Part shown: in pieces, positions 1 to 8,056 of the stretch
Numbering within the stretch: the stretch's first letter is position 1
Layout of the letters: each line of letters starts with the position of its first letter
Assembly: GCF_015207505.1 (NCBI RefSeq)
Contig: NZ_JADEWT010000042.1
Location: forward strand, 1 to 47,242
From: Tychonema sp. LEGE 06208
Lineage (GTDB): Bacteria; Cyanobacteriota; Cyanobacteriia; Cyanobacteriales; Microcoleaceae
Direction: 5' to 3'
DNA length: 47,242 nt
Made by a program: the position numbers and the translations under genes
Notes under the pieces: generated by a model
Database searches by the model: none
What the model was told of the DNA's origin: nothing
What the model saw: the letters and a program-made list of their open reading frames with translations, nothing else

Positions 1-124
1 GATGCCATAAGGGAGGGCGCATAAGGTTTCTTCCTTCTTCCTGATTGTCAGAATTTAACAGGCTTTTCAATTCACATATCATTTTCAGTTTGTTTTGTCA
101 ACTCCTAATACTGAACCGACGCCC

Positions 125-177
125 TAGTTGGCGCAGGCCAACTTTGTTTGTGTAGATGCGGTTTCAACCGCCGAATC
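125..177 (+). repeat. Dispersed hairpin repeat, copy A (GCGGTTTCAACCGCC family)
   Basis: This copy consists of a short hairpin (GTTGGC-GCAG-GCCAAC) followed by a conserved tail ending GCGGTTTCAACCGCCGAATC. It matches an inverted copy at 33991-34042 and a more diverged one at 5378-5429. The GCGGTTTCAACCGCC core is repeated again just downstream, near 205-220. It lies between the window edge and the end of a glycosyltransferase gene. Nothing else is evident in bases 1-229. Confidence 0.75.
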
Positions 178-229
178 TTATTTGCTGGGCGGTTTCTGGG
201 CGGTTTCAACCGCCAAATCTTATTTGCGG

Positions 230-1204
230 TTAAACATCAAAACCCGAATCATCAATAATTTCACAAATCTGCTTATCCACATAATCAGCAGCCACATTCC
301 GCGCAATCAACTCAGCCAAAATCCCTAAAGAAATCAACTGCACCGATAGAATTGTACACAAAATCCCAAAAAATAACAAAGGTCGATTCCCGATAGGCCC
401 AAAACCCATCCCCGCCAAATTCAGAAACCAAATAACAATCAAATAACCAAGCGAAATACTTCCCACTAAGCCAAAAGACAATCCCAATCCCCCAAACAAA
501 TGACCCGGTTTGTGCAAATAGTGCGTTGTGGCTAACACCGTCAACAAATCAATAAAACCCCGCGCATAACGTTCCCAACCATAATTAGATTTTCCATGTT
601 TTCGCGGATGGTGTTCGACGACTACTTCACCAATTTTAAAACCCAAATTATTTGCTAAAGCGGGAATGTAGCGGTGCAATTCCCCGTACAATTTAATCGA
701 CTGCAAAACTTCCCGGCGATAAGCTTTGAAACCGCAATTCATGTCGTGCATTTTTACCCCAGTCATCAAACACGCCACGGCATTAAACAGCTTGGAAGGT
801 AAGGTTTTAGAAAGCGGGTCGTTCCGCTGTTTGCGCCAACCGGAAACTAAATCGAATCCCAATTCTAAACTATCTAAAAATTTGGGAATCTCGGCTGGGT
901 TGTCCTGCAAATCGGCATCGAGAGTAAATATAATTCTCCCTGCTGCATTGCGAAATCCTGCTGAAAGTGCGGCGGATTTACCAAAGTTGCGGCGCATTTT
1001 TATGGCCTTAATTAGTTTGGGATGTTGGCTGGCTAAATCTGCAATTTCTCGCCAAGAAGCATCGCGACTGCCGTCGTCTATGAAAATGACTTCGTAACTG
1101 TCAATCTCTGCTTGGGACATGACAATTTTTATTTTTTCAAACAGCAATTTTAGGGTGGCTTCTTCGTTGTGAACGGGGATTACGAAACTGAGGTCTTTTG
1201 GCAT
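230..1204 (-). CDS. GT2 family glycosyltransferase, DPM1/GtrB-like, membrane-anchored
   Basis: This 324-residue protein starts with a GT-A fold typical of polyprenyl-phosphate sugar transferases: an N-terminal LSFVIPVHNEE, then VIFIDDGSRD and the metal-binding DADLQD motif near residue 95. The C-terminal part has two hydrophobic segments (roughly 235-300), as in GtrB/ArnC enzymes that load a sugar onto undecaprenyl phosphate at the cytoplasmic face of the membrane. It lies downstream of a polytopic membrane protein gene on the same strand, an arrangement repeated at 12424-14925. The inferred role is to supply lipid-linked sugar to that partner. The sugar cannot be read from the sequence. Confidence 0.88.
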   Translation of the reverse strand: MPKDLSFVIPVHNEEATLKLLFEKIKIVMSQAEIDSYEVIFIDDGSRDASWREIADLASQHPKLIKAIKMRRNFGKSAALSAGFRNAAGRIIFTLDADLQDNPAEIPKFLDSLELGFDLVSGWRKQRNDPLSKTLPSKLFNAVACLMTGVKMHDMNCGFKAYRREVLQSIKLYGELHRYIPALANNLGFKIGEVVVEHHPRKHGKSNYGWERYARGFIDLLTVLATTHYLHKPGHLFGGLGLSFGLVGSISLGYLIVIWFLNLAGMGFGPIGNRPLLFFGILCTILSVQLISLGILAELIARNVAADYVDKQICEIIDDSGFDV

Positions 1205-1247
1205 AAAGCTATTCTATTTCATTTGTGTTGTAAATGAGATTTTTTTA

Positions 1248-1290
1248 TTAACCGCAGAGGGCGCAGAGGGCGCAGAGAAGGAGAAAGAGA
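1248..1290 (+). repeat. Dispersed repeat, ACCGCAGAGGGCGCAGAG family
   Basis: This purine-rich sequence (TTAACCGCAGAGGGCGCAGAG and variants, followed by AGAAGGAGA) lies in the spacer between two minus-strand genes. Related copies occur at 25180-25222 and 36836-36872, and an inverted one at 40907-40948. The motif is a familiar cyanobacterial intergenic repeat. Confidence 0.75.
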
Positions 1291-1296
1291 GGTGTT

Positions 1297-3075
1297 TTAG
1301 TTTTTATCGAGAACTTGGGAGTTTCGCAAAGCTACCCAGCCTTGACGGTTTTTAAATGAGGCATAGGCTGTCAATAATGTATCTGTTGGCGATGTTTGAA
1401 CGTATCCTCTCCAAGCTGCAAATTGATAGGCTGTGCCAAACAATTTAACTAAGTCGGGACGCGGGAATCCTGACATTGCAAAACCTCGAACGACATTTTC
1501 TTGGTTGAGAATGGCAATACATTTTACATTATTTTCGGGGTCTCCTACCCAGCCAATTACTCTGGCGGCGGCGGGTGCGAGGGTAGTTAGTGTATCAAAA
1601 TATCCGGGTACTCCGTCTTTGGGTGCTGAAAGTAAATTGGGCTCGATTTGTGTGTCTAATGCTGCACAGAAATTGTGTTTTTTGATGTTTCGATTGAATG
1701 GTACTAAGTTGTTATTTTTTAAAGCATCGATTAATCCGACAAATGCCGCCGGTTTGTTGCCTACTTTGTCTTTGATTAATGTTATGTCGGTGATGCCTAA
1801 TTGCAATGAAAGTGATACTAATGGTTGATAGGTTGCTCTGCGGGCGATCGCCATTGCAGTTTCGCCTCCCACCCCGTACATTAAAATAACGGCGGCTGTG
1901 GTGACTGCAAACAGCGGTGTCAGCCAACGTTTTTGGATTCTCGGTGCCGACTGAAACTCCCGCACGCACAAGACTGCGAGAACAATTGTGCTCATCCAAA
2001 ACAAGGCGGGGAGTGTCGCGTAGCGGGAAGCGGTGGCCTGTTCGATGCCAAATCCCGATCGGCTAACAGCGGCCATTAACGCCGTTTGTAGCGCGTACAA
2101 TTGAATTGACAGCCAAGGCAGCCAATTTAGGCGCTCTACTTTTTTTACTAATAGCCAATAACTGATAAAACCCGTTACAGCAATCAAACCAATTATACCA
2201 AAAATTGATGCGATAATCACATCTTCGCTAAAAATTCCACCGAGATAAATAGGAATATATTCGAGAGCTTTGAGCGGGTTAACTTTAGTTAAAGAAGGGT
2301 GATTTGCTGGAGTTTTATAAGTTAAGAAATAAAGACCAACCACTGCAATCGAAGCACCGAAATACCAATAAGTTATTCGCCGAGGAAACTGCAGCACAAC
2401 CGCAGCAGCACACAATATCGGCCACAAACCCAAAGGAGTGCTGTAACTAACACAGCCTAAAATTCCAAACACAATACTACCAATTACCCAGTTATTTGGT
2501 TTCCATCCCTCGTTTCCAGGCTCTGCAGGGGAATTAATATTCAGGGTTTGCGCCTCTTTTTTTTCTAACAAAAGCTTCGCATAAAATTGCAAACAAAATA
2601 TTGAACAAATTACAAATAAATTAGCAATTATCCAGTGAACACCGCTGAATCCCCGCATCCAATTGTGAGCCGCCGCCGGTGTAAAACTAAAAATAGAAAT
2701 GCTAAGGACAATTAATATAAACAGCAGAGGATCGCGCCTCAATTTTAATGGCAGCAAAGCAATTAGTACGTGGCACTGAATCAAAGCTAAAAACCAGGCA
2801 ACTAAGCACAAACCAATATTTGAACCTTGGGTGACAGCGATATTCAAGGCATAGATAATTGCCGGAATGAAGACAAAATGCTCGTTTGCCCGAAATATCC
2901 AATTCAAAGGATTTGTCGAAAAACCATCTACTGAATAAAAATTCCATGTCATCCACCAATAATCAAAATTAGACAAGTCTCCCCCTTGCGATATCAGGTA
3001 CAAAATATAGGAGGCTGGTATCAAAATCGCGATAACTGATGCCGCAATTAAAATAGATTTTTGTTGTAATTTCAT
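1297..3075 (-). CDS. Polytopic membrane protein with periplasmic C-terminal domain (possible GT-C glycosyltransferase)
   Basis: This 592-residue protein has an N-terminal membrane helix, a first loop with acidic and aromatic residues (DLSNFDYWW, residues 33-41) followed by a conserved EH pair, about ten further hydrophobic segments, and a soluble C-terminal domain of roughly 150 residues. The layout resembles GT-C transferases, which carry acidic residues in the first outer loop and take sugars from lipid carriers. It is a diverged paralogue of the 565-residue protein at 13228-14925: both have the same loop position, an EH or NH motif, helix pattern and tail domain, and each is followed by a GT2 gene. 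I know no name for the family, and the GT-C assignment is inference. Confidence 0.7.
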   Translation of the reverse strand: MKLQQKSILIAASVIAILIPASYILYLISQGGDLSNFDYWWMTWNFYSVDGFSTNPLNWIFRANEHFVFIPAIIYALNIAVTQGSNIGLCLVAWFLALIQCHVLIALLPLKLRRDPLLFILIVLSISIFSFTPAAAHNWMRGFSGVHWIIANLFVICSIFCLQFYAKLLLEKKEAQTLNINSPAEPGNEGWKPNNWVIGSIVFGILGCVSYSTPLGLWPILCAAAVVLQFPRRITYWYFGASIAVVGLYFLTYKTPANHPSLTKVNPLKALEYIPIYLGGIFSEDVIIASIFGIIGLIAVTGFISYWLLVKKVERLNWLPWLSIQLYALQTALMAAVSRSGFGIEQATASRYATLPALFWMSTIVLAVLCVREFQSAPRIQKRWLTPLFAVTTAAVILMYGVGGETAMAIARRATYQPLVSLSLQLGITDITLIKDKVGNKPAAFVGLIDALKNNNLVPFNRNIKKHNFCAALDTQIEPNLLSAPKDGVPGYFDTLTTLAPAAARVIGWVGDPENNVKCIAILNQENVVRGFAMSGFPRPDLVKLFGTAYQFAAWRGYVQTSPTDTLLTAYASFKNRQGWVALRNSQVLDKN

Positions 3076-3219
3076 GGATTTGGGGAAGATTTTTAATTGA
3101 TGGGGTAGGTTTTGCTCAATAAAGTTCAGTTAAGCCAGATCCCCCTAGATGCTGTACAGCTTGCAACAGATAATTTATGAACAAAACCCGCCCTCGCGTT
3201 TTGAGGTTTACTCAGTTTT

Positions 3220-4092
3220 TTATTTGACTTCTTTTGCCAGCATTTGTCTGAGTTCTTGCCGCCAGTGGGGAGGATGCGCGCCCAAAAGTGCTGATATTTT
3301 TACCGTAGAGAGAACCGAAAAAGCGGGACGTTTTGCGGGTGTTGGATACTCGGCGGTAGTGATGGGAATTACGCGCTTAATTTTGAGGGGAAAGCCCAGT
3401 TTTTCTGCTTCTTCAAAAATGGCGATCGCAAAATCGTACCAACTACAAACACCGCTGTTAGTATAGTGGTAAGTTCCAAAAGTTTCTGGCCCTAGATTCG
3501 GGATAATTTGGGCAGTCGCAGCCCCCAAATCGGCCGTCCAAGTTGGACTTCCGATCTGATCTGCTACTACTCGAATCTCTTCTCTTTCCTTTCCCAACCT
3601 CAGCATAGTTTTGACAAAATTACCTTTGCCGCCGTTGCCGTAAACCCAGGCGGTTCTAATAATAATATGTCGGTTTCCCGCTTGCCGAATTGCTTCCTCG
3701 CCTGCTAATTTTGACTTGCCGTAAGTTCCCAGCGGGTTGGTAGAATCTGTTTCGAGATAAGCAGAACCGCTGCTGCCATCAAATACGTAATCGGTGGAAA
3801 ATTGAATCAAAGTTGCTCCCAGTTTTTCGCATTCTTCTGCGAAAATTCCCGGTGCAATGCCGTTGACTGTTTGTGCTAATTCTGGTTCGCTTTCGGCTTT
3901 GTCTACCGCAGTATAAGCGCCGGAATTGATCACTAAATTGGGTTGGATTTCTGCCATTGCTTGGCGGATGGTTTCGGGTTGGGACAAATCGACGCGAGTG
4001 CGATCGACCGCAATAACCTCTCCTAAAGATAATAAAATCGACTGCAATTCTTGAGCTAGCTGTCCGCTGCCGCCTGCGAGTAAAATTTTCAC
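3220..4092 (-). CDS. rfbD: dTDP-4-dehydrorhamnose reductase
   Basis: This 290-residue short-chain reductase catalyses the last step of dTDP-L-rhamnose synthesis, NAD(P)H reduction of dTDP-6-deoxy-L-lyxo-4-hexulose. The N-terminal Rossmann motif is GGSGQLAQEL. INSGAYTAVDKAE and FSTDYVFDG are RmlD hallmarks, and the catalytic Tyr-Lys pair appears in YGKSKLAGE, near residue 130. Length fits the family. It follows rfbC by two bases, so the pair is co-transcribed; rfbA and rfbB are not in this window. It probably supplies rhamnose to the neighbouring glycosyltransferases. Confidence 0.95.
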   Translation of the reverse strand: MKILLAGGSGQLAQELQSILLSLGEVIAVDRTRVDLSQPETIRQAMAEIQPNLVINSGAYTAVDKAESEPELAQTVNGIAPGIFAEECEKLGATLIQFSTDYVFDGSSGSAYLETDSTNPLGTYGKSKLAGEEAIRQAGNRHIIIRTAWVYGNGGKGNFVKTMLRLGKEREEIRVVADQIGSPTWTADLGAATAQIIPNLGPETFGTYHYTNSGVCSWYDFAIAIFEEAEKLGFPLKIKRVIPITTAEYPTPAKRPAFSVLSTVKISALLGAHPPHWRQELRQMLAKEVK

Positions 4093-4094
4093 GA

Positions 4095-4640
4095 TTAAAA
4101 CACTTGAGCTTTTTTCAACGTTTGTCCGGCTTTGTCTTTAGCTGATAAGATTGGTTGGGCACCATCTAGCGGCCAGTCGATCGCCAAATCCGGGTCATTC
4201 CATACAATACACCGTTCGTGTCCGGGTGCATAGTAATCTGTAGTTTTGTACAAAACTTCAGCAATGTCTGATACTACTAAAAAACCGTGAGCAAAACCTG
4301 CGGGTACCCAAAGTTGCCGTTTATTTTCTGCACTCAACAAACAGCCCACGGACTTCCCAAAAGTCGGCGAACTTTTTCTAATATCCACCGCTACGTCAAA
4401 TATTTCGCCCGCAATTACCCGCAGCAATTTACCTTGAGGCTGCTGCATTTGGTAGTGCAAACCGCGCAGGACATTTTTAGAAGACTTGGAATGATTGTCT
4501 TGAACAAATTCTGTTGTTACGCCTGTTTTTTCTACGAAAGCTTGGTGATTGAAACTCTCGAAAAAGAAACCGCGATCGTCTCCAAAAATTTTCGGCTCAA
4601 TTATCAAAACTTCCGGTATTTCGGTAGATATAACGTTCAT
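4095..4640 (-). CDS. rfbC: dTDP-4-dehydrorhamnose 3,5-epimerase
   Basis: This 181-residue cupin-fold enzyme epimerises C3 and C5 of dTDP-4-keto-6-deoxyglucose ahead of RfbD. Diagnostic stretches include DDRGFFFESF near the N-terminus, QDNHSKSSKNVLRGLHYQ (with the catalytic His in RGLHYQ), and VPAGFAHGFLV. The length is standard for RmlC. The gene lies directly upstream of rfbD with two bases between them. Its start is 50 bp from the divergent methyltransferase gene at 4691, so the two share a short promoter region. Confidence 0.96.
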   Translation of the reverse strand: MNVISTEIPEVLIIEPKIFGDDRGFFFESFNHQAFVEKTGVTTEFVQDNHSKSSKNVLRGLHYQMQQPQGKLLRVIAGEIFDVAVDIRKSSPTFGKSVGCLLSAENKRQLWVPAGFAHGFLVVSDIAEVLYKTTDYYAPGHERCIVWNDPDLAIDWPLDGAQPILSAKDKAGQTLKKAQVF

Positions 4641-4690
4641 AGTGGCCTGTATCGCGTGATAAACTCATACTTAGTCTATGGTATCTTACT

Positions 4691-5374
4691 ATGAAAACTG
4701 ACACATATCTCAAAAACTTGTACGCTAACCGATTTGATTCCCGCCAAATGCAAGCGAAGGTGGCACTCTGGAAAGTTCTAATTGATGAGTTTTTACAAGA
4801 TTATGTTCCTCCAGAGTCAGCGGTTTTAGATATTGGCGGCGGATATTGCGAGTTTATCAATCAAATTCTGGCTGACCAAAAATGTTTGATTGACCTCAAT
4901 CCCGATTCAAAGTTATTTGCCAATCCTGATGTAAAAATACTGAATGTTGATGTTTTAAACTGTGGAGATAAATCCGTTTTTGCCAAACAATTTGACCGGA
5001 TATTTATCTCTAATTTTTTTGAACATCTCCGCAACAAAGAGGAACTTGTAGAAATTATCTCGTTTTGCTTTGATGCGCTGAAGCCCAGCGGCTCACTTTT
5101 GATAATTCAGCCTAATTTTAAATACTCTTACAAAGAATACTACGATTTTATCGATCATCAATTACCGATTACGCACTTATCGCTGCAAGAGCTTTTACAA
5201 ACTGTGGGGTTTAAAGTTGAGGTGATGATACCGAGATTTTTACCGTTTTCAACGAAAGGGCGCCCGGCCTCACCGCTGCTGTTAAAAATTTACTTAAAAT
5301 TGCCTTTTTTGTGGCGGTTTTTGGGAGGTCAAATGTTTGTCAAAGCATCGAAGCATAGTTATAATTTATATTGA
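4691..5374 (+). CDS. SAM-dependent class I methyltransferase
   Basis: This 227-residue protein has the SAM-binding motif AVLDIGGGYCEF near residues 43-54, a following acidic residue in the LIDLNP strand, and FFEHLRNKEEL and LKPSGSLLIIQPN as post-motif strands. The pattern is that of the Methyltransf_11/23 families. The substrate is unknown; position beside rhamnose genes and glycosyltransferases suggests a sugar or glycan. It reads away from rfbC and is followed by a repeat and a terminator-like hairpin, so it is probably monocistronic. Confidence 0.85.
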   Translation: MKTDTYLKNLYANRFDSRQMQAKVALWKVLIDEFLQDYVPPESAVLDIGGGYCEFINQILADQKCLIDLNPDSKLFANPDVKILNVDVLNCGDKSVFAKQFDRIFISNFFEHLRNKEELVEIISFCFDALKPSGSLLIIQPNFKYSYKEYYDFIDHQLPITHLSLQELLQTVGFKVEVMIPRFLPFSTKGRPASPLLLKIYLKLPFLWRFLGGQMFVKASKHSYNLY

Positions 5375-5377
5375 TCA

Positions 5378-5429
5378 GAGTCGGCGCTTGAAACCGCGTC
5401 TATACACACGAAGTCAGCCCGATCGGACT
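5378..5429 (-). repeat. Dispersed hairpin repeat, copy C (diverged)
   Basis: Read on the minus strand, this begins AGTCCGATCGGGCTGACTTC and ends GCGGTTTCAAGCGCCGACTC, so it aligns along its whole length with copies A (125-177) and B (33991-34042). The hairpin sequence has changed most and the GCGGTTTCAA core least. It begins a few bases after the methyltransferase stop codon. Confidence 0.7.
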
Positions 5430-5501
5430 GAAGAAAGTACGATTCTCTGCGAGGGCTTCGCTAAGGCAATTCTCGACTCACTACCCAATTCAATTTTCTC
5501 T

Positions 5502-5527
5502 AAAATCTGTTAAAAACCAGATTTTTT
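5502..5527 (+). terminator. Rho-independent-like terminator
   Basis: The arms AAAATCTG and CAGATTTT form a perfect 8-bp stem with an 8-base loop, followed by a run of T that extends the right arm. It is downstream of the methyltransferase gene and upstream of the secreted protein gene at 5563. The stem is AT-rich, so strength is uncertain. Confidence 0.5.
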
Positions 5528-5562
5528 TGAGCTTGGTAAGTCCATAATCAATTCAAAAATTA

Positions 5563-6162
5563 ATGAATTATCGCAAGCTGATACCGCTAATATTCACAGC
5601 ACTCATCCCAATTTATAGTGCAAATGCCCCCTCCGGCGCCCAAAGTATCCCAACGCAAAAACAAAACATCGCCCAATCGGAAACCAAAGACAATATACCG
5701 CGTCAAGCCGCCGTACCTGCATACTGTGCGCCTGATGAATACAAACAATTTTTTGAGAATTTCGTGAGGGGAAAAGACTATCAAGGGACGGATATGCGAT
5801 CGACTTACACAGCAAATCGCATTGAAGTGCGGAATTATGAAAATCCCAGCCAACTGCTGGAAGTGATGCGCCGCCAAGACGATGAATTTAGTATTAGCTT
5901 GCGGGATTATCGTTGGGTGATGCTTGTCCCTTCTAGTGTCGATAATAGTCCTTATACCAGGCTAAAAATTGATTTGAGGCGCGTCTCTAAAGACAGGTTT
6001 CGAGTGGATTATATCAAGGCTCAATATAAGTACACTGGAAATACCACTGGTACGGAGTCAGAAGATTTAGTCAAAACCTATGGAGAACCGGGGGCTTATG
6101 TTTTTCAGCATCGTAATGGCTGCTGGAATTTGACGCAAAAATTGCGATCGACAAAGCAATAG
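5563..6162 (+). CDS. Hypothetical secreted protein
   Basis: This 199-residue protein starts with a signal peptide: a basic MNYRK, a hydrophobic LIPLIFTALIPIYSANA, and likely cleavage near residues 22-27. The mature part contains a probable Cys pair (AYCAPDEY early and RNGCWNL near the end) that could form a disulfide in the periplasm. It is rich in charged residues and beta-strand-like stretches. I do not recognise a family. It stands alone between two spacers. Confidence 0.7.
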   Translation: MNYRKLIPLIFTALIPIYSANAPSGAQSIPTQKQNIAQSETKDNIPRQAAVPAYCAPDEYKQFFENFVRGKDYQGTDMRSTYTANRIEVRNYENPSQLLEVMRRQDDEFSISLRDYRWVMLVPSSVDNSPYTRLKIDLRRVSKDRFRVDYIKAQYKYTGNTTGTESEDLVKTYGEPGAYVFQHRNGCWNLTQKLRSTKQ

Positions 6163-6598
6163 AAAATTTCGTTTCTATCTAATATCTTGCACAATAGTCA
6201 TAAACCGGGAATAGGAGCAAAAATTAAACGCCAAAACGTATATTTTTTGTTCATAAACCCGGTTTATTTAAGCTTATTGAGAATGGTGCAACATCTCAGT
6301 TTGAATCGCACTTGCCGAAAACGAAAATATGGATTTTCTACAAAGTGCGATCGCACACCGCCCCGTCAGGCTTTTAGCGTAGCTTGATCGGCATCCGTAA
6401 AACCCCTAACGCGCGCAATATTCATGCCCTCATAAGGTATGTCTATCAAAGTTTTGAAGCACTCACCGACAGAAAAACCGTCCGCTTGCTGCTGTGCGGA
6501 ACTCCCAGAAGCGTCCGCCGTATCATTGACATCCTGCACGTCTTGGGTTTCGCGAAGATTGCGGAAGGTGCCCGCCTTTTGGCAAACATTTATTCTAC
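6163..6598. other. Spacer with possible gene remnant
   Basis: This 436-base stretch has no convincing gene. The first part has inverted fragments (CATAAACCGGG and AACCCGGTTT). From 6366 to 6602 the minus strand is open for 78 codons and has protein-like composition (it contains KAGTFRNLRET and GFSVGECFKTL) but lacks an ATG or GTG start near its beginning. A 98-codon plus-strand frame (6384-6680) also covers it and runs into the lipase gene. One of these may be a decayed gene. I cannot assign either to a family. Confidence 0.4.
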
Positions 6599-7624
6599 CT
6601 ACTTAATCCAAGGTGGAAGATTACCAAAATTCAGCCTTTCTACATATTTAATAGCGCGATGTTCTTGTAATGAGGCTTGAATCAAAGTTTGAACCAGCTT
6701 TCTCAATCTAGCCTTAACACCCGATTTTTCTTCATCTCCTTGGGTTTTAACTCGTAGCTGTGGCAGTAAAATTCTCGAAAACTGAACCCACTGCCAAATC
6801 TTACTGATGTCAGGTTCATCTAATTGACGGCATGAATAATCATTTTCTATAAGATACTCAGCCTCTAAATGGGAATAGTTAGAAAGTGTTTCTAACAAAC
6901 CAGGTTTCCAGTTAGCGATCGCCCCTCGTAAACCTGGTATCCGCTTAATTGCAACGGCAATTATTTCTGGCAAGTGTGGGATGAAGTCCCCAGCATTACG
7001 AAATCTGTATAACGGCGTATCTAGTATGAATTCTTCGGTGCTGACTGGCGGTGCGCCAAAAGTGTAAGTTTCTAAAACATAAGGCTCAATTAGCTTCAAA
7101 CCAGATTTTTGAAGCCGTTTGGTAATGAGTGTAGCTGCTGCGCCTCCCAAACTGTGTCCAGTAATAAAAACGTCTTTTCTGCTATTATATTCTCGCAATA
7201 TAAACTCTTGCAATTGTTCCCAAAAACGCTCTACAAAAGTGTCAAATCCTGAATGAATGCCTTGTGAATTAGACTCTGCCAGTAAATTTAAAAAATAATC
7301 GTCTAGGTTTTCTGTTCCTCTAATGGCGATCGCAATCTCGTTGGGTGCAGACAAAGCCAAACCGCAGCAAGCAAAATCACTTGTTGAAATCAAGGCACGC
7401 GGCGCTTGAATAAACTCTATTGTTTCGTACTGACGGACTAAGGGTGAACATCCTGATTTGAGGATATCGCGCACAGCTTCTAAGCCTTGGTTGTAGGCGA
7501 CGTAGGTTAGTTGGGACAGACAGGCCATTTCGAGCGATCGCTGACGGTTCAGAGTGTGTTTCATGTTGATTTTTTGCAGATCAGGGCGATCGCTTGTATT
7601 GGTTGGCTTAAAACTCCCATTCAT
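6599..7624 (-). CDS. Class 3 (fungal-type) lipase, alpha/beta hydrolase
   Basis: The protein is about 341 residues from the ATG at 7624. It has the class 3 lipase layout: an RGT strand near residue 102, the nucleophile elbow GHSLGG with the catalytic Ser near 158, a following FGAP strand, a candidate catalytic Asp in NAGDFIPHLPE near 213, and a candidate His in NYSHLEAEY near 252. There is no signal peptide, so it should be cytosolic, acting on acylglycerol, phospholipid or another ester. It is the last gene of a four-gene minus-strand cluster and overlaps the preceding gene's stop by 17 bases. A TTG at 7639 or an ATG at 7564 are alternative starts. The true substrate is unknown. Confidence 0.85.
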   Translation of the reverse strand: MNGSFKPTNTSDRPDLQKINMKHTLNRQRSLEMACLSQLTYVAYNQGLEAVRDILKSGCSPLVRQYETIEFIQAPRALISTSDFACCGLALSAPNEIAIAIRGTENLDDYFLNLLAESNSQGIHSGFDTFVERFWEQLQEFILREYNSRKDVFITGHSLGGAAATLITKRLQKSGLKLIEPYVLETYTFGAPPVSTEEFILDTPLYRFRNAGDFIPHLPEIIAVAIKRIPGLRGAIANWKPGLLETLSNYSHLEAEYLIENDYSCRQLDEPDISKIWQWVQFSRILLPQLRVKTQGDEEKSGVKARLRKLVQTLIQASLQEHRAIKYVERLNFGNLPPWIK

Positions 7625-8012
7625 GATCTGGATCGTCAAGGGCTGTTCTGACAGATGTTAAATCAGCAAGGTCTTTGAACGGACTGGACTTAGCTATTTC
7701 GGTAATTGAAGTTATGGCTAAAGCTAACTGGTTGTTATCACCGATTGCTATTGCCTCATCGACCTTTCTAAACAGAAAGTTAAAGTTCTTAGCACGCTCA
7801 TCAAACGAGCATTCAAGATAGTTGATTAAAGCATCGCGTTTTGCTTGAATGTCGGCAATTGTTGCTTTTTCCCAAGCTTCTATACCACGCCGTTTAGTCT
7901 GTTCTTGCTCGGCAACTATTTTGTATTCGGTGTAAGCTTCAACAACATCGCGGAAGTAGTCAGCAGCAGAGCCTGGATTAAAGATTTTTACAGGAACTTT
8001 TTTAGCTATCAT
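7608..8012 (-). CDS. Small conserved helical protein of unknown function
   Basis: This protein is about 134 residues from the ATG at 8012 (MIAKKVPVKIFNPGS). An upstream extension is possible in frame, but it would overlap the TPR gene's stop and run through a duplicated tail fragment. The protein is acidic, largely helical and probably soluble. It has a coiled-coil-like centre (YTEYKIVAEQEQTKRR) and ends LDDPDHEWEF. I do not recognise a named family. It sits between the TPR gene and the lipase gene and overlaps the latter, which points to translational coupling and a shared task. Confidence 0.75.
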   Translation of the reverse strand: MIAKKVPVKIFNPGSAADYFRDVVEAYTEYKIVAEQEQTKRRGIEAWEKATIADIQAKRDALINYLECSFDERAKNFNFLFRKVDEAIAIGDNNQLALAITSITEIAKSSPFKDLADLTSVRTALDDPDHEWEF

Positions 8013-8014
8013 TT

Positions 8015-8045
8015 CTATTTGCCTGGTAAAATTCGATATTTCTAC
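8015..8045 (-). repeat. Duplicated gene-tail fragment encoding KYRILPGK-stop
   Basis: These 31 bases match 9543-9573 at 28 positions. In the matching frame both read K-Y-R-I-L-P-G-K-stop, with two synonymous differences (CGG/CGA, GGT/GGC). At 9543 this is the real C-terminus of the coiled-coil protein; here it sits between the TPR gene stop and the next start, preceded by an in-frame TAG. It looks like the remnant of a second copy of that gene or of a longer TPR gene tail. Confidence 0.7.
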
Positions 8046-8056
8046 AGAACAGAATC

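Noticed and set aside
6384..6680. 98-codon plus-strand ORF
   Set aside because: It overlaps the 3' end of the well-supported lipase gene by about 80 bases and has no ribosome site. The opposite strand is equally open.
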